Assembly: GCA_025435555.1 (NCBI GenBank)
Contig: JAIWWG010000066.1
Coordinates: 124,001-188,000, forward strand
Direction of reading: 5' to 3'
DNA from: Chytriomyces cf. hyalinus JEL632
Taxonomy: Eukaryota; Chytridiomycota; Chytridiomycetes; Chytridiales; Chytriomycetaceae
Length of the DNA stretch: 64,000 bases
The translations under genes were made by a program, and so were the position numbers. Shown piece after piece: positions 35,235 through 49,215 of the stretch (its first letter is position 1; every line of letters begins with the position of its first letter). The notes below the pieces were generated by a model. It was given only the letters and a program-made list of their open reading frames with translations, was not told where the DNA came from and ran no database searches.

Positions 35235-38200
35235 TCATCTGTTGCTGCTGCCACGACTGCTGCTACTGCCAGCACTGCCCGGTCGAGCGGGCTTCTTGAT
35301 CCGTCCTGCTCCGGTGATGGGTCCGATACGCTCGCTGGAACTGGTTCGCTCTGCAGTGGGGATACTAACAGCGCCCGTTCCTGGCTTGGAACCAGATGGC
35401 ATCGATGCAGTCTTTTTGTGCTGACTAGGGATGGCCTGATTGCTCGCTGGGGGTGCTGGGGGAAGCATAACGGCAGCTGTATTTCAAATTAGAAATCAAT
35501 ACCAAAATAATCGATGCTAAACTTTTGTACCGTTCAAGTTGGTAGTAGACATGTGAACTTGGCTAGCCACTCTGGAATGGCCAGCAGCCGGTGTTGTGGC
35601 AACTGAGCCAACTGCAGCGCCTGTTACCGAAGCTGTGGTGAGTTGTCGTGTCGACGGCGCTTGTGGAGCTCTAGGAGGTACGCCTCCGAAAGTTGCTGCT
35701 CCCATGACAGAGCTAGATCGAGATGAAGTTCTGGATTGAGGTTGCTTCGCCGTAGCAGAAGTTCTCCCAGCGCCGGTTGAGGTTCTCGGTTTTCCGTTAT
35801 CCGAGGAGGTGTCGCTTTGTCCATCGATCGAGGTAGCACGAGATGGAACACGCGACAAGGGTCTCGAGGGAGGCTCCAGGTTTTTCTTTCAAGCAACAAT
35901 ATTAAGATTCAAGAAAAAACCTTTACGCAAATGGTGAGTCCCTACCTGCGTATACAAGTCCATCACTTTCATGGTAATTTCTGGATGCTGATCCATGATT
36001 CTCGCAATTTCAGTCTGGATAAGATTTCTCAAGTCCTTGCATTCTCGAATGCGGAAATCCAGTTCTTCCACGGTTGTATTGGATGCGTTTGAACTTTTTT
36101 GAAGCATTTTGGCAACTCGAACTGCGCTTTTGTACGCCCGGTCGCGCTTTTCTTCTTGCTCCTTGATGTCCTTCTCCATGGCTGTCAGCTTTGTTTCGAT
36201 CAAATTCACTGCTTGAAGGCGAGATGATTCATCCCCGGAAATAGATTGATACGTTCGTTCGAGAGATGTGAGGTTTTGCTGCAAGGTTTGAATATCCTGC
36301 CGTTTGGCCTTGTAACGCTCCATGACAGTTCGATATTGCTGGTTTTACGTGTGTAAATTTCGTGATTAATGCGGAAGGGCAAAGCCTCCAAATAGCGTAA
36401 CAGTAGTGTCTCACCTGCTCTAAAAGGTCTCTATGCTGAATATCGCTGGCATTCAATTCAGCCTTGTACAAACTTATGCATGAATTTAGGGATCAATGAA
36501 GCTGTGGGCCCCAAAAAGCACCCAACGAACGTGAAAAATAAGAAGGCTCACTTCATCCGATATTCTTCGTTCCTATCATTCATCAGTTTGAGTGTATTTT
36601 CGAGAGCCTTAATCTCCTTTTCTGCCTTTCGTATCTTTGCATCCAGCTCATCACCTTCTCTCTGAAGTTCCTCCCGCTCCTGACTCGCCTTGATGACATA
36701 GTATGCCTGACTGTGTTCTTCCTCGCCTTCCTCGGGTGCAAATTGGGTCATAAGGATCTCGTAGCGCCGCCGTAGCTTCTCGACCTTGCCAACTCGGTCT
36801 CGCAACTCTGAATTGGCGCCATGACGTTCTTCCTCCGCATTTTTGACCTGTTATAATATTGAAGAAACATTGCTCACTGGTTAGAAATGACTCATGAAAG
36901 GGAGAGAGGATATCGATGTGCTTGAACAAAAGCAGAATTAATAAACTCCAATTACCTGCACACGTAACATGTCGTTGTGGATCTGAATCTCGCGCGTGCG
37001 TTCCTCGAGGGCAAGTTGCAACTGAATCTGACGGTGCTCGAGCGTAAACACTTGATCAGCACGTGTGTTGAGGAAGCCGCGAAGTTTTCGGAGTTCAAGC
37101 CGCAGAATGTTTTCTTCAACCATCAGCTCTTCTTTTTCTTTGATCTTTGTGTTGAGTTGGTTTCCCTGCGTTGTTGTGATTCGTATAGCGTGAGTAAATT
37201 AAGATGACGGTTGTTCGCTTTAACTAACGGCGCTCTCTGTGTACAAGTTCAAGTCGTCAATGTTTTCAGTGATGGAGTTTTTCTCCTTCTGTAGCGTCTC
37301 AGTTTTGCGCTTCGCCTGTCGCAAGTCCTCTTGCGACTTTTTCAGCTGCGTGTTCAGCAAAGTGTATTTCTTGGAAAGAAGTTCGAGCTGCCCGTTCAAT
37401 TCTTCAATCTTTTTGAGGAGAACTTCCTTCTCTTCGTCCGTGCGATCACCCTGAGTGAGGATCAAAGAATGGTCAACAGGGCTTCAAATAACCAAGTTTG
37501 TACGGCACCTGCGCACGTCGAACTTTCCGCTCCAACTGCTGAATCTGGAATTCTTGAGCATACAAAAGCGCTTGCTGCTTTAACGCGTCTTGATCCAACC
37601 TGTTTTGTGAAGGCGTGAGAGACTGACGGGTGCTTTATAAAAACAATAGAGCAGTTTTTCTTTACCGGTGAACAGTACTGCTCAAGTTTTTCAGCGTGGC
37701 TTCGCTTCCCGCAATTTCGGCCGTCAGATTTTTTTCATCCTGCCGCAGACGGAATAATTCTTGCGTGCGCTTGAATTCTGCGGGAAAGACCGTTATGACA
37801 GTGAAAAAAGATTAGGAAACTAAAATCGCATACGCTGCTCTCGCAAAATTTTGATTTCCCTGTCGAGCTCCTTATTTCGCGACTCCTCGTTGTGCAGAAT
37901 TTCTTGGAGTTCTGCGGCTTTCGCTTCGAGCGACAGCGTGGTGCTCGTTACGCGACTGAGTTTATCCTTTGCGGCACTTTTGTTCATGGTTTCCCGTTCC
38001 AGAGTTTCCTGTTTTTCTCTCAAGTCTTGCTTCAGATTCAAAACTTCGTTTTTGCGGTTCGAGAGGTCCGTCGAAGCTGGAAAAAAGGGGTGGCAGTTTC
38101 AGCAACCTGTCTCAGAAAACCAGACGCGCATTCAATTACTTTTGGTGAGAGTGGAGCGGAGAACCTCGACTTCATCTTGAAATTGCGAAAGATTCGCCAA

Positions 38201-39429
38201 CGCGTCCGTGTGGTCCATTCTCAGCTTGCAAACATTTCGGTCAAAGATTGCGATTCGCTTTTCGGTTTCAGTATTGTTTGCCAGCTGCATATCGAGGAAG
38301 GCTTGCTTCTCGCTGATGACTTTGGCCTTGTCCGCCAACTCCTCCTACAAAATAAACATTCGGCAGGAACATTGAATTAAATTCTCTGGTAGGTAACTCA
38401 AAGTGCGCAAGGAAATTAAGTACCTTGGTCTGCTGGTACTTGTCCTGCATATCCATAATCTCCTTGTCTCTCTTTTGCATCGTCACGATGGCATTCTCCC
38501 ACTGTTGGATCAGCTCCTGTCGCTCGACATGCAGCCGTTTAAACGCTTCAGTCGTTTTGTCCAATTCGATCTGCGCAACTTGTGTTTCGGTGACCTGGAC
38601 ATCCACATCAGCCAATCTTCAAGTCAGGAGTCGACAACAACACACACCTCCGTGCTTAGCAGTGCCTTCTTCTTGTTGACTTCTTGCATGAGCTTCTCAA
38701 TCACTAAACTCAGCTCTTTGATACGCGCATCGTCTTCTTTTGTGTATTTCAACAGCGCAAAGTTGTCTTCTTCCTTCTCTGCCTGGACCCTCAACCACTC
38801 ACTGAGCTCCTCCTTCTCCATCTTGAGCTCGCTCCGGATTCCGTCGATCCGCTCATTCCCGCGGTATATATTGTTTTGGATTGTAGTCAGCTGCGTTTCG
38901 TGTTGTTCGAGTTTGCGTTTTCAGCGTCCAGATATCCAAAACAAGAAAACCCAAGAACGCGGGTCATTACATGATCGGTGATTTCAGCAATCTCTTTCTC
39001 AGTTCGCCGGATTTCAAGGACCAGTCGCCCGCACTCTCGGTCGGCAAGCTGTTTGAAGTGGTCTTCGGTTTCAATCTGACGCGTCTTTGCATCGTGCAGC
39101 GCCTGTTGTTCCAAACGCTGGGTTAATCACCAAAGATACATCTTTTCGGTTGAGTTGGAGGGATTACCTGTGTGTGCATCAGCTCCTGTTTCACGTTTTT
39201 TAGATGGCCGCCCATGGCGTCTGTTCGTGAGACATTGTCATCGAGAACTGAAAGAAGCGATTGTAATCTGCTCTCTTTGCTATGGATCTGGGTGAGGTGT
39301 TTTTGAATACTTGCCGGGCGTGCTTGATCTTTCAGTTCAGGTTAAACAAACCTGTGAAGAGAGCTCCTTGTTTTTTGAATTCGCAAAGGGTGGAAGAGAG
39401 TGCGCATGTATGTTGTCAGTGCTGAGCAT
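35235..39429 (-). CDS. CCDC39: CCDC39 / FAP59, axonemal 96-nm ruler protein
   Basis: CCDC39 pairs with CCDC40 to form the ruler that sets the 96-nm repeat and places inner dynein arms and the N-DRC on doublet microtubules. Sixteen exons give 1061 aa against 941 in human. Exons: 39429-39352, 39287-39168, 39117-38971, 38890-38648, 38594-38424, 38344-38140, 38076-37834, 37777-37666, 37599-37509, 37450-37229, 37165-36956, 36847-36552, 36472-36415, 36338-35946, 35885-35531, 35476-35235. Strong matches include LPPFANSKNKEL at the start, GGHLKNVKQEL, RLHVERQELIQQWENAI, and RRYEILMTQF with EGEEEHSQAYYVIKASQE. Nearly all of it is coiled coil. It ends in a Ser/Thr/Pro/Gly-rich tail of about 190 residues, also found in shorter form in animals. 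The first two splice junctions were chosen for frame and homology and are less certain. Confidence 0.92.
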
Positions 39430-39577
39430 TTGCAAGACGAGTGGTTGGCGGCCGTGGCAGCTACTGGAGGTGACGTTGTTTTTTGAAGGAATTGTCACCA
39501 CTGTTCAAAAACTTATCAACACCATTGCATTGGCATTTTCAAGTATCTTTTAAACTCTCAAATCACACCCCTCAAAC

Positions 39578-41687
39578 TCATCCCCATGATGGATTCACAT
39601 CATCCCATCCATTCCCCAAATCTGTGGGCTTTTGCTTAAAATTAGCCCAAGCATCCATCTCCGGCGGCGGTGCACCTGCTGAAGCCGTCGCAGCCAAATC
39701 AGGTGTACTGGCCCCAGTCATGGATGCCCTCAATGCTAGCAAATCTGCAGGCGGAGCGCGGCCGCGCAATGCATTTGCAATGGAAGGATGCATATCATCT
39801 TCCGATTCGTCCTCTTCTTCGTACATGTTTGGCTGCGAGCTTTGCAATTCCAGTTGTTCAGATGAAGATCCTGTTGCAAATTCCGTGTATTCTTCGCCGC
39901 TTTCGAACATGAGGTTTGTTTCCGAATTTGTCAAGGTTGGATTGGCGGCTGGAGACAACGGTGAAGCGCCTTCCGATGAAAAAGAAGATCTTGGCGACGG
40001 CTCATTCATCGGTGCAGGAGTTACAGCCAAGGAAGTGATAAGATCATGCCAGAAAACAGTGTTATCGTCCGATTTTGCTTTGACCTGGACAAGACAGAAT
40101 TCAGCTCAACTACTTTCGGTGGTAAATGTGTTGCAGGAAAGCAATTACGTACCGTCAACTTATCGGATCCAAACAGCCCACCCGATCCCTTGATTGAGAA
40201 TTCTTTGCCCTCTTTACCTTCGCCCAGAGTAATGATACTTTCCGGCAAGTAAACACTGAAATCTGGTTCACCCAGCGCAAAGTGGCCTGCATCCACTCTG
40301 CTCCCCACCTCAACGACAGTTTCCTTCTTTTCCTCAGAAAATCCGTGTAAAAACCCAGATACCGTCAACACATAATGTCCAGCCTTGTATCCTTTGCTCC
40401 GTAAAATTCCCGGAATATTTCGCTGCAGGGTGCCCTCCTTCACAAAACCGCACCTGCTGTGTTCCTGGCCTTCGTACTTGACTTCCTTAGCAACGACAGC
40501 AGCTGCAAACCCTTTTTCAATCGCATCAGGCTCAACTAAAACTGCCTTGTTACGCGCCAAGAAAAGCTCCCAGTCTTTATCGGGGTCCAAATTATCTAAT
40601 GATTGAAGCAGGGAAGAGAGCGCATCTGAGGACTTGTTGCTTCGCCGCGAGAAATAGCTGGTCAATGTGGGCTTCAAAAGTTGAATCACAACTTTTTCAA
40701 AAACAAGCATTCGAGACTGTTGGTTCACGAGAGATTCAAGGGTTTTGGGAAATGATTCCCGAAGAGTATAGATGAATCGCTGAATCGCTGTTTGAAGATT
40801 CCTTAAGTATTTGCAATTCCACCAAGCCAATTTGCAACACCCCCACCTAAATTCGCTTGCCAAGGATCCCGCGGAATGTCTTTGCCGATATTCGCCAACT
40901 TTGCCTTGTTCAATGGAGAGTCCGGATCTCCGCCGAGCAGAATGCGTTGACGCTCAATGCTCAGCCTCAGATTCTTTGTCAGCTTGACGTATGTTTCCCT
41001 GTTGGTGCCAAGCAGCTTGTCCAAATCCGTCCATTCCCTGTTCGTATCCATGGCCTTGTCGAGCACTTCTTTCAACAAGTCCCGCAGATTGGGCAGCGTC
41101 TCCGCCTCGATGGAGGATGCTGCCGCCGAGTGCTCGCTCGCGCGTCTGTTCTGCGTCTCAATGATATCCTTGATGAAGCGCTGGAACGTTTCATCGCTCT
41201 CAAAGACGGGCTCGTTTCGAAGAAGAATAGGCGTAGCAAAACTTTTGACGCTCTGCCCCAAACTCGCAGACACCCGCTTCTCCTCAGCCAAGGTATTTTC
41301 AAAGTATGAAATCAGCCGCTTAATTAACTCAGCCCAGCCTTTAAGTCGATCCAGGTAGATCTGTTCATAGTGAAAACGACTCCGAGTTATATGCACGCCA
41401 CCTAATTTAACCTCCGATTCATGGGACTGAACGCCCAAAAGACGCCGAAAACAAGAACAGAATCATGTGAAGGGGAATTCAAGCAAACTCACGTTCGTCG
41501 GCGACACTGGAATCAGCCCCACACGCGTTGGGTCAATACCCATGTGTTTCGCAAAAAGGTCCTTCTTTGTAAGTTTCGTACGCTGCTGCTGTTGCTTTGC
41601 CTTGCCAGAATCTGTAGGTGTTCCTGCCGCCAATGCTGCTGCTGTCGGTGGGAGGGCCTCCGTTACGGACCGCCGCTCGCTGGTCAT
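39578..41687 (-). CDS. Slm1/2-like F-BAR + PH domain protein
   Basis: Yeast Slm1/Slm2 bind PI(4,5)P2 at eisosomes and activate TORC2 under membrane stress. Four exons (41687-41493, 41426-40847, 40787-40153, 40084-39578) give 638 aa. An F-BAR-like helical region lies at about residues 85-335 (LKGWAELIKRLISYFENTLA near its start, and NQQSRMLVFEKVVIQLL later). A linker ending CGFVKEGTLQR leads into a PH domain (residues about 370-490, GHYVLTVSGFLHGF, then DNTVFWHDLI across the last splice). This order and the WELFLARN segment before the PH resemble Slm proteins. The C-terminal 140 residues are acidic and disordered and end in DDVNPSWG. The third exon begins at an acceptor chosen to keep frame. 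Confidence 0.72.
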
Positions 41688-42317
41688 TTGTTTTTTCGAG
41701 TGTTGCGCCTAATTTATTTCTTCGTGGAATCACCGGCTCAAGCTACCCATATCAAGTCCAACAACAAAATTCAACGTGTCAGGGGAAATTTAGTTTGATG
41801 CAGTGGCTTCCCGCCAGCTAAAATACCATTTCTGACACATTGCAAGATTCTGTTGAAACGCAAGTGTCCGCTTCAAGTAGCCCAATCACTCGTATCGGGC
41901 TCTGTCTATCTAAAGACCAACAATTGCCCCCCCCCCCCCCCCCCCCCTCCCACTGACGACTCACCTTGTCCTGACAGCACTGTCTGCTAGCTCAATTGTT
42001 TCAGTATTCTTTTGGATCCACATCTGCACCTACCAACTGTTGGAAAAAGAGTAGCAAAAAGACTGTGTCGCATCAGTCGCTACGACGTCCTGTCCCCAAC
42101 TTAAGCTACATAAATAACTGCAGAAATGTGCACGACCATTTGTCGTCATCAATTTAATTACCTACATAATTTAACAGAGATTGAGAACCCAAACTGAAAA
42201 GTCAGAACAAGGAAAACAAAAGAAAAAGAAGAGACTTATAACAATAAGGAAAAGAAAAAAACAGGTAACGTACAACACTTCCCCACCCGCACACACACAC
42301 ACAGAAAATAACACTTT
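41688..42317. other. Intergenic region with C homopolymer
   Basis: 630 bases between two minus-strand genes, holding the phosphatase 3' UTR and the Slm-like promoter. Apart from a long C run (41927-41947) and an ACACACACAC run at 42292-42302, nothing structured is visible. Confidence 0.45.
41927..41947. repeat. 21-base C homopolymer
   Basis: An uninterrupted run of 21 C. Such runs are rare in this window (the next longest is 45818-45833, 16 C), can form i-motif or G4 structures and are prone to length error in sequencing. Confidence 0.9.
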
Positions 42318-45300
42318 CTAAACAACGCGATTCCTCACTGCCAAACTGATTTCGCGCCTTTGGACCTCCTCCAGCTTCAACGCTTCAACGGCTCCATTCA
42401 AATCAGAAGTCACACTTCCGACTACAAATGATCCAGCTGCGCTGATGGTCGATACGTTGGGTCCCCCATCACCTTCAAGATCCAAATCCATATCCTCCCC
42501 AAACACTCCCAAACTGGCAGAAGAGCCTCGGTGCCTGGTAAACTGGGCTGCACCCCACCCATCTGCAGCAGCAGCAGCTCCGCGTCCATAGCTTTTCCCT
42601 TGGGAGGCAAACGACCCGTTACTACCGCTCATCATTAGTAAACTGTCTACAGCAGACGCTTGCGGGCTCACGGGGCTTCTTGGCGACATCATTGAGCCAT
42701 TGTTCAATGCTCCATGCCCATTCAAGCCTCCAGCGCCAAATACAGGTGCACCGACTTCGTCCCCGCGTTTAGGGAAGGGAACCAAAACCGGCCATACTGC
42801 ACTCGATGCGGCATTGTTGATTTGCGAAGACAGCGGTTGCGGACGGTGAACCACAATTTCAGGTCCCACGGATACAACCCCGCGGCAACCGTAGCAGAGC
42901 TTGGCGCTAGTTTCCGCATCCACAGGAACACTTGTACCACTGGCTTGCACCAGTTTCCCAGCAATCGATTCATCAACGAATGGGAGGTTCAGTTCTGCAG
43001 CGGCCCGGGTGGCATGTGGCGTGTTGACGATACAAGGGTTTACAAACGCGCTAAATTTCGCATCGAGTTGTTGGTCAATGAGTTTCAGGAGGATTGAGCT
43101 GATTGTAAAGGAACTGCTTTTGGGTGCGCTGCTGTTTGCGCCGCCCAAATTACCAGGGTTATGGAGGTATGGTTTGGGGTGGCGTTTCCGCTGGTAACTA
43201 CCCGGTGCAGCTGCAACGCTGCGGGAGTAAGGGTGGTGAGCTGGTGGCAAAGATGTGCTCAATTTGGAAAGGGAATCTGTGAGACTGCTTGAAAGTTGAG
43301 ACGCTGGCTGACTGGGATCGGCGGCTGGGGTCACTGAGAATTGTAGTTGACTTGTTGCAAAGGATTGGGCCAACGGGCTTACGGGTTGTACAGGAGGAGA
43401 GTTGGCGGCTGGAGCATAATTAACATGCTTGATGGTGGAAGATGATTCGAGCGTTCGCGGCGGCGTTGGGTATGCGGAAATGGCATTCAACGACGATGAA
43501 AGAATAGATGTATTGTTTCCAGAGGTGCTCAATGGCGATGCAGATGTGCCATCAGCCATTGTTGCGTCGGTAGGATTTTCCGGCAGTGTCTGGAGAGACT
43601 GCAGTTGCGGGTGTAAAAGATGCTGCTTCTGCTGCTGTTGCTGTTTGGACAATGCGATTAAATATTCAACGAATCCTTCATAGGTTGCGCCATTCGAGTC
43701 CGTGTGACGTCTTCTGTGTTTCCCGCCCGACTTCCGTTCTGCAGCACCAGACTCATCGTGCGCATCATCCGGAATCAGTTTGCTTCCCTCCATGACAATC
43801 GTTGCGCGGCGTTTATGTTTGTGTTGGGCGAAATCGGCAACCCTGGCTTCGTCATGAGCTGAGGAAACGTCACCCAAGGGCGAGCTGCATCCGATCCCTC
43901 GACTCACACTTGTTCTTCTTCGTTCTCGTACCATGACGTGCCACCATCTTTCGACAAAGCGCTCTTGGACCATGTTTCTGTTGTATGCTTTAGGGTCCGG
44001 ATGCAAACGGAAGGGGTCCACCTGCCAGTCCGTGGAGTGGAACTGCAGAGACTGCGGACGGTATCGACGAAGGACAGAAATGGCGGTGACGGGATCAAAC
44101 TTGTATTTGTTGATGAGGTATACAGCAAGGAACGTTCCAGTGCGGCCCACGCCTGAGTTGAATAAAATTTCCAAAGTCACGTGGTCAGTTTTAGGGTTTT
44201 GCAGCCACATGGAAAATCAAAAACAGCAATGTTACCGGCTTGGCAGTGGACAATGACCTTCTTGCCTGCCTTGATCGTGGCGGTCGCTTCTTTGAGAAAG
44301 ATGTCGATCTGTTCGAAGCGAGGCACGGAGCCGTCCGGGATGGGCAGAAAGAGCACCGACATGCCCGCAGAGGGATTGGACGCCTCCACAGCAACATCCT
44401 TGAACAGATCCGCATCATACACCTCGTCAACGTGTCCGCACTTTGCGCAAGATCCGCTGTACTCAATGGAAGATGAGGACTCAGTGTCCGTCCCAGCAAC
44501 ACCACCGGCACCAAGGTCATCCCACACAGAAGCAGCGCCAAACAAAAGATCTGCATCTCCGAGCGTATGCACGTGTCTCCGAGGAGGAGATACGGGGCTC
44601 TCAGTAAGATTAACAACAAGGCCGACATTGGCGTCTCGCAAGGCATTCCAATGCCTTCGCTCGGTAGGTGCGGAACTGCCTCCAATCATGCTGTCGCTGT
44701 CAATCCAACTGAAATGCCAGGGCAGGTTGCATGCCAGTTGGTTCCCATTCAATGCATCCACAGCGTTTCCTTGATTCAGCCCGTCATCATGACTCATGGC
44801 ATTTGTGCCGTACCCGTTCATTGGATAGTTGCGCATGGGAGGGTCGGGCAGCTGAGTGGCGGCCAGAGCGGGACCACCGCCTGCTGTCTGCATGTGTCTC
44901 AGAGCGAAGGCAATGACGGCATCGTCTGTGGTTTGGTCCCGGACGACGGCAGCCTGCATGAGTAGTTTGTATGGATGCAGGGGACAGTGCTGGCTGGCTG
45001 GAGGGACTGGGTGTTCGATGAAGGCGTTTGGAAAACGAGTTGGCGGTGGAGGTGAAACAATCGTAAAGCAGAAAAGTTCGTTGTTGGGAAGAAAAAAGGA
45101 CGTGCATCTCCCCTTTTTTTGGTGGTTTGAGCCACCCAACCCAGTGGGCAACCACGGTGCTTGTTCTGGCTGGCTGTGTCGCTGTTGGTTGCGGGCATGC
45201 ATGCGTGGGAGCAGAGCGAACAGATATGGGGAGAGGATGGCTAGCAACGTGCACTGCGCCGCTAGTTGCATTCTGTGGCGCGTAAAAATTGTTTTGTTTG

Positions 45301-45367
45301 CATTGTCAGGCCTTTCCGCGTCCAGAGGTTCATAATTCCCATTGGGATCAAGTGCCTTCTCTAGCAA
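42318..45367 (-). CDS. DUSP23-like atypical dual-specificity phosphatase with long tails
   Basis: Two exons (45367-44236 and 44152-42318; intron 44153-44235) give 988 aa. The catalytic domain lies near residues 210-450. It begins WHFSWIDSDSMIGGS, followed by RDANVGLVVNLTESP, as in DUSP23/VHZ. Its signature HCQAGVGRTG is completed across the splice junction, with the nucleophile Cys near residue 375 and the Arg in the second exon. A likely general-acid Asp is in LPIPDGSVPRFEQID. A 60-70 residue insert with CAKCG interrupts the domain before this loop. The C-terminal 530 residues are Ser/Pro/Gln-rich with no domain. The first 130 residues contain one hydrophobic stretch, and the true start may be a later ATG. 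Confidence 0.75.
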
Positions 45368-45896
45368 CAGTTCCAGAGAGCACGTCAGATTTATGCCGCG
45401 TCACTCAGTGGGTGTTGATGCAGTCGAGTGGACGAATGGATTTGGGAGAAGATGAGAATGAGAGACACATTTGGTTACAGAGACTGTTGCATTGTTGTTG
45501 GTGAAAACTAGTTCTCGCACTTGTGCTTGTGAAAGAGAGTTATGTGAGACCCGCGACTCTCTCTCTCTCTCTCTCTCTGTCTGTCTCGCAGCAGCAGAGA
45601 CGCATGCAGCAACAAAGCAACAAAGCAACTGCACTCGAAGGTACGCGATCACCACTGGCGTGGATGCAGTGTCTGTGCAGTGTCAAACACTTTAAAAGCG
45701 GGAATCAGGTGGCGCACAGTAAAGCAGCCAACGCCGATTCATTTAATCAATCTCGTTTCGTAGCAGCAGCCCCCAATTCAACCCAAACAACTACTTCAAC
45801 AACCACCCCAACCATCACCCCCCCCCCCCCCCCTCCCCCTCCCATACCAGCAACATCCACACCCAACCATCCAACCATCCATCCAACCAACCAACT
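45368..45896. promoter_or_regulatory. Divergent promoter region with microsatellites
   Basis: 529 bases between the divergent phosphatase and kinase genes. It contains a CT dinucleotide run (45556-45578), a CAACAAAG repeat near 45608-45625, a 16-base C run (45818-45833) and a CCAACCATCCAACCATCC-type repeat just before the kinase ATG. Pyrimidine-rich tracts of this kind are common in fungal 5' regions. Confidence 0.45.
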
Positions 45897-48531
<2,635 letters not shown>

Positions 48532-49215
48532 AAAAAATGTTTTTGTGTTTTTTTATTTTTTGTCTCCTTCAACCTCCCCCTTCCCCCTCCCCCGTTCCCC
48601 AGATCCCTCCCTCTATACATACATACCATTTTTTTCCCCCACAGAAGTTGATGTTCAAACTAAATAATTCGAGTCCAAAGTGGTTGTCGTACTTTTTTCA
48701 TTCGCAGTTGTGTAGCAGGACCCGGTCTGTCAAGTACTGACTACACTCAGAGGCAGTAACTCTCGTGTTTGTTGTCCACCCTGTGGCGCAGTTGCCCGAG
48801 TACCCCCTCAGTTTCCGATACCATTCGTTGCCGTTTCATATCTTGAGGACTGACCAACGCATCAGGGAAAAGTCACCAGCGAGTCTGAGTACTGACTTAC
48901 GCAAACGTGTGAACTGTTTGTTTTTCACCCCCGCCGTGCTATGCAAGCTCCAGGACCCATCCCATGGCCTTAGGTTAGCCCTGCAGCGCGAAGCATCCGA
49001 ATCAACCCCAGGCACAGGGCAAAACGTCAACTTGGAGCCCATTCGCATAGTGGTAGGGAAGAGACAGGTAGGGCTGCTGCTGGGGGAGAGTTAAAACCAA
49101 ACACTCCTTGACCGTCCTGTGCCTTGGCAGAGGTTGCGTTTCTTAGCACCACAAATTCCTCCACACTTTGACAAGTTGACAATTCTTTGAAAGAGTTCCA
49201 AACGTTAATCTCAAC
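48532..49215. other. Intergenic region, no supported gene
   Basis: 684 bases between two plus-strand genes. A short plus-strand open frame (48765-49094) has no recognisable domain or splice partner. A CT-rich stretch lies at 48566-48615. It likely holds the kinase 3' UTR and the next promoter. Confidence 0.4.

Noticed and set aside
48765-49094. 109-aa plus-strand open frame
   Set aside because: No recognisable features, and it ends before the start of the membrane-protein gene without a usable splice donor.
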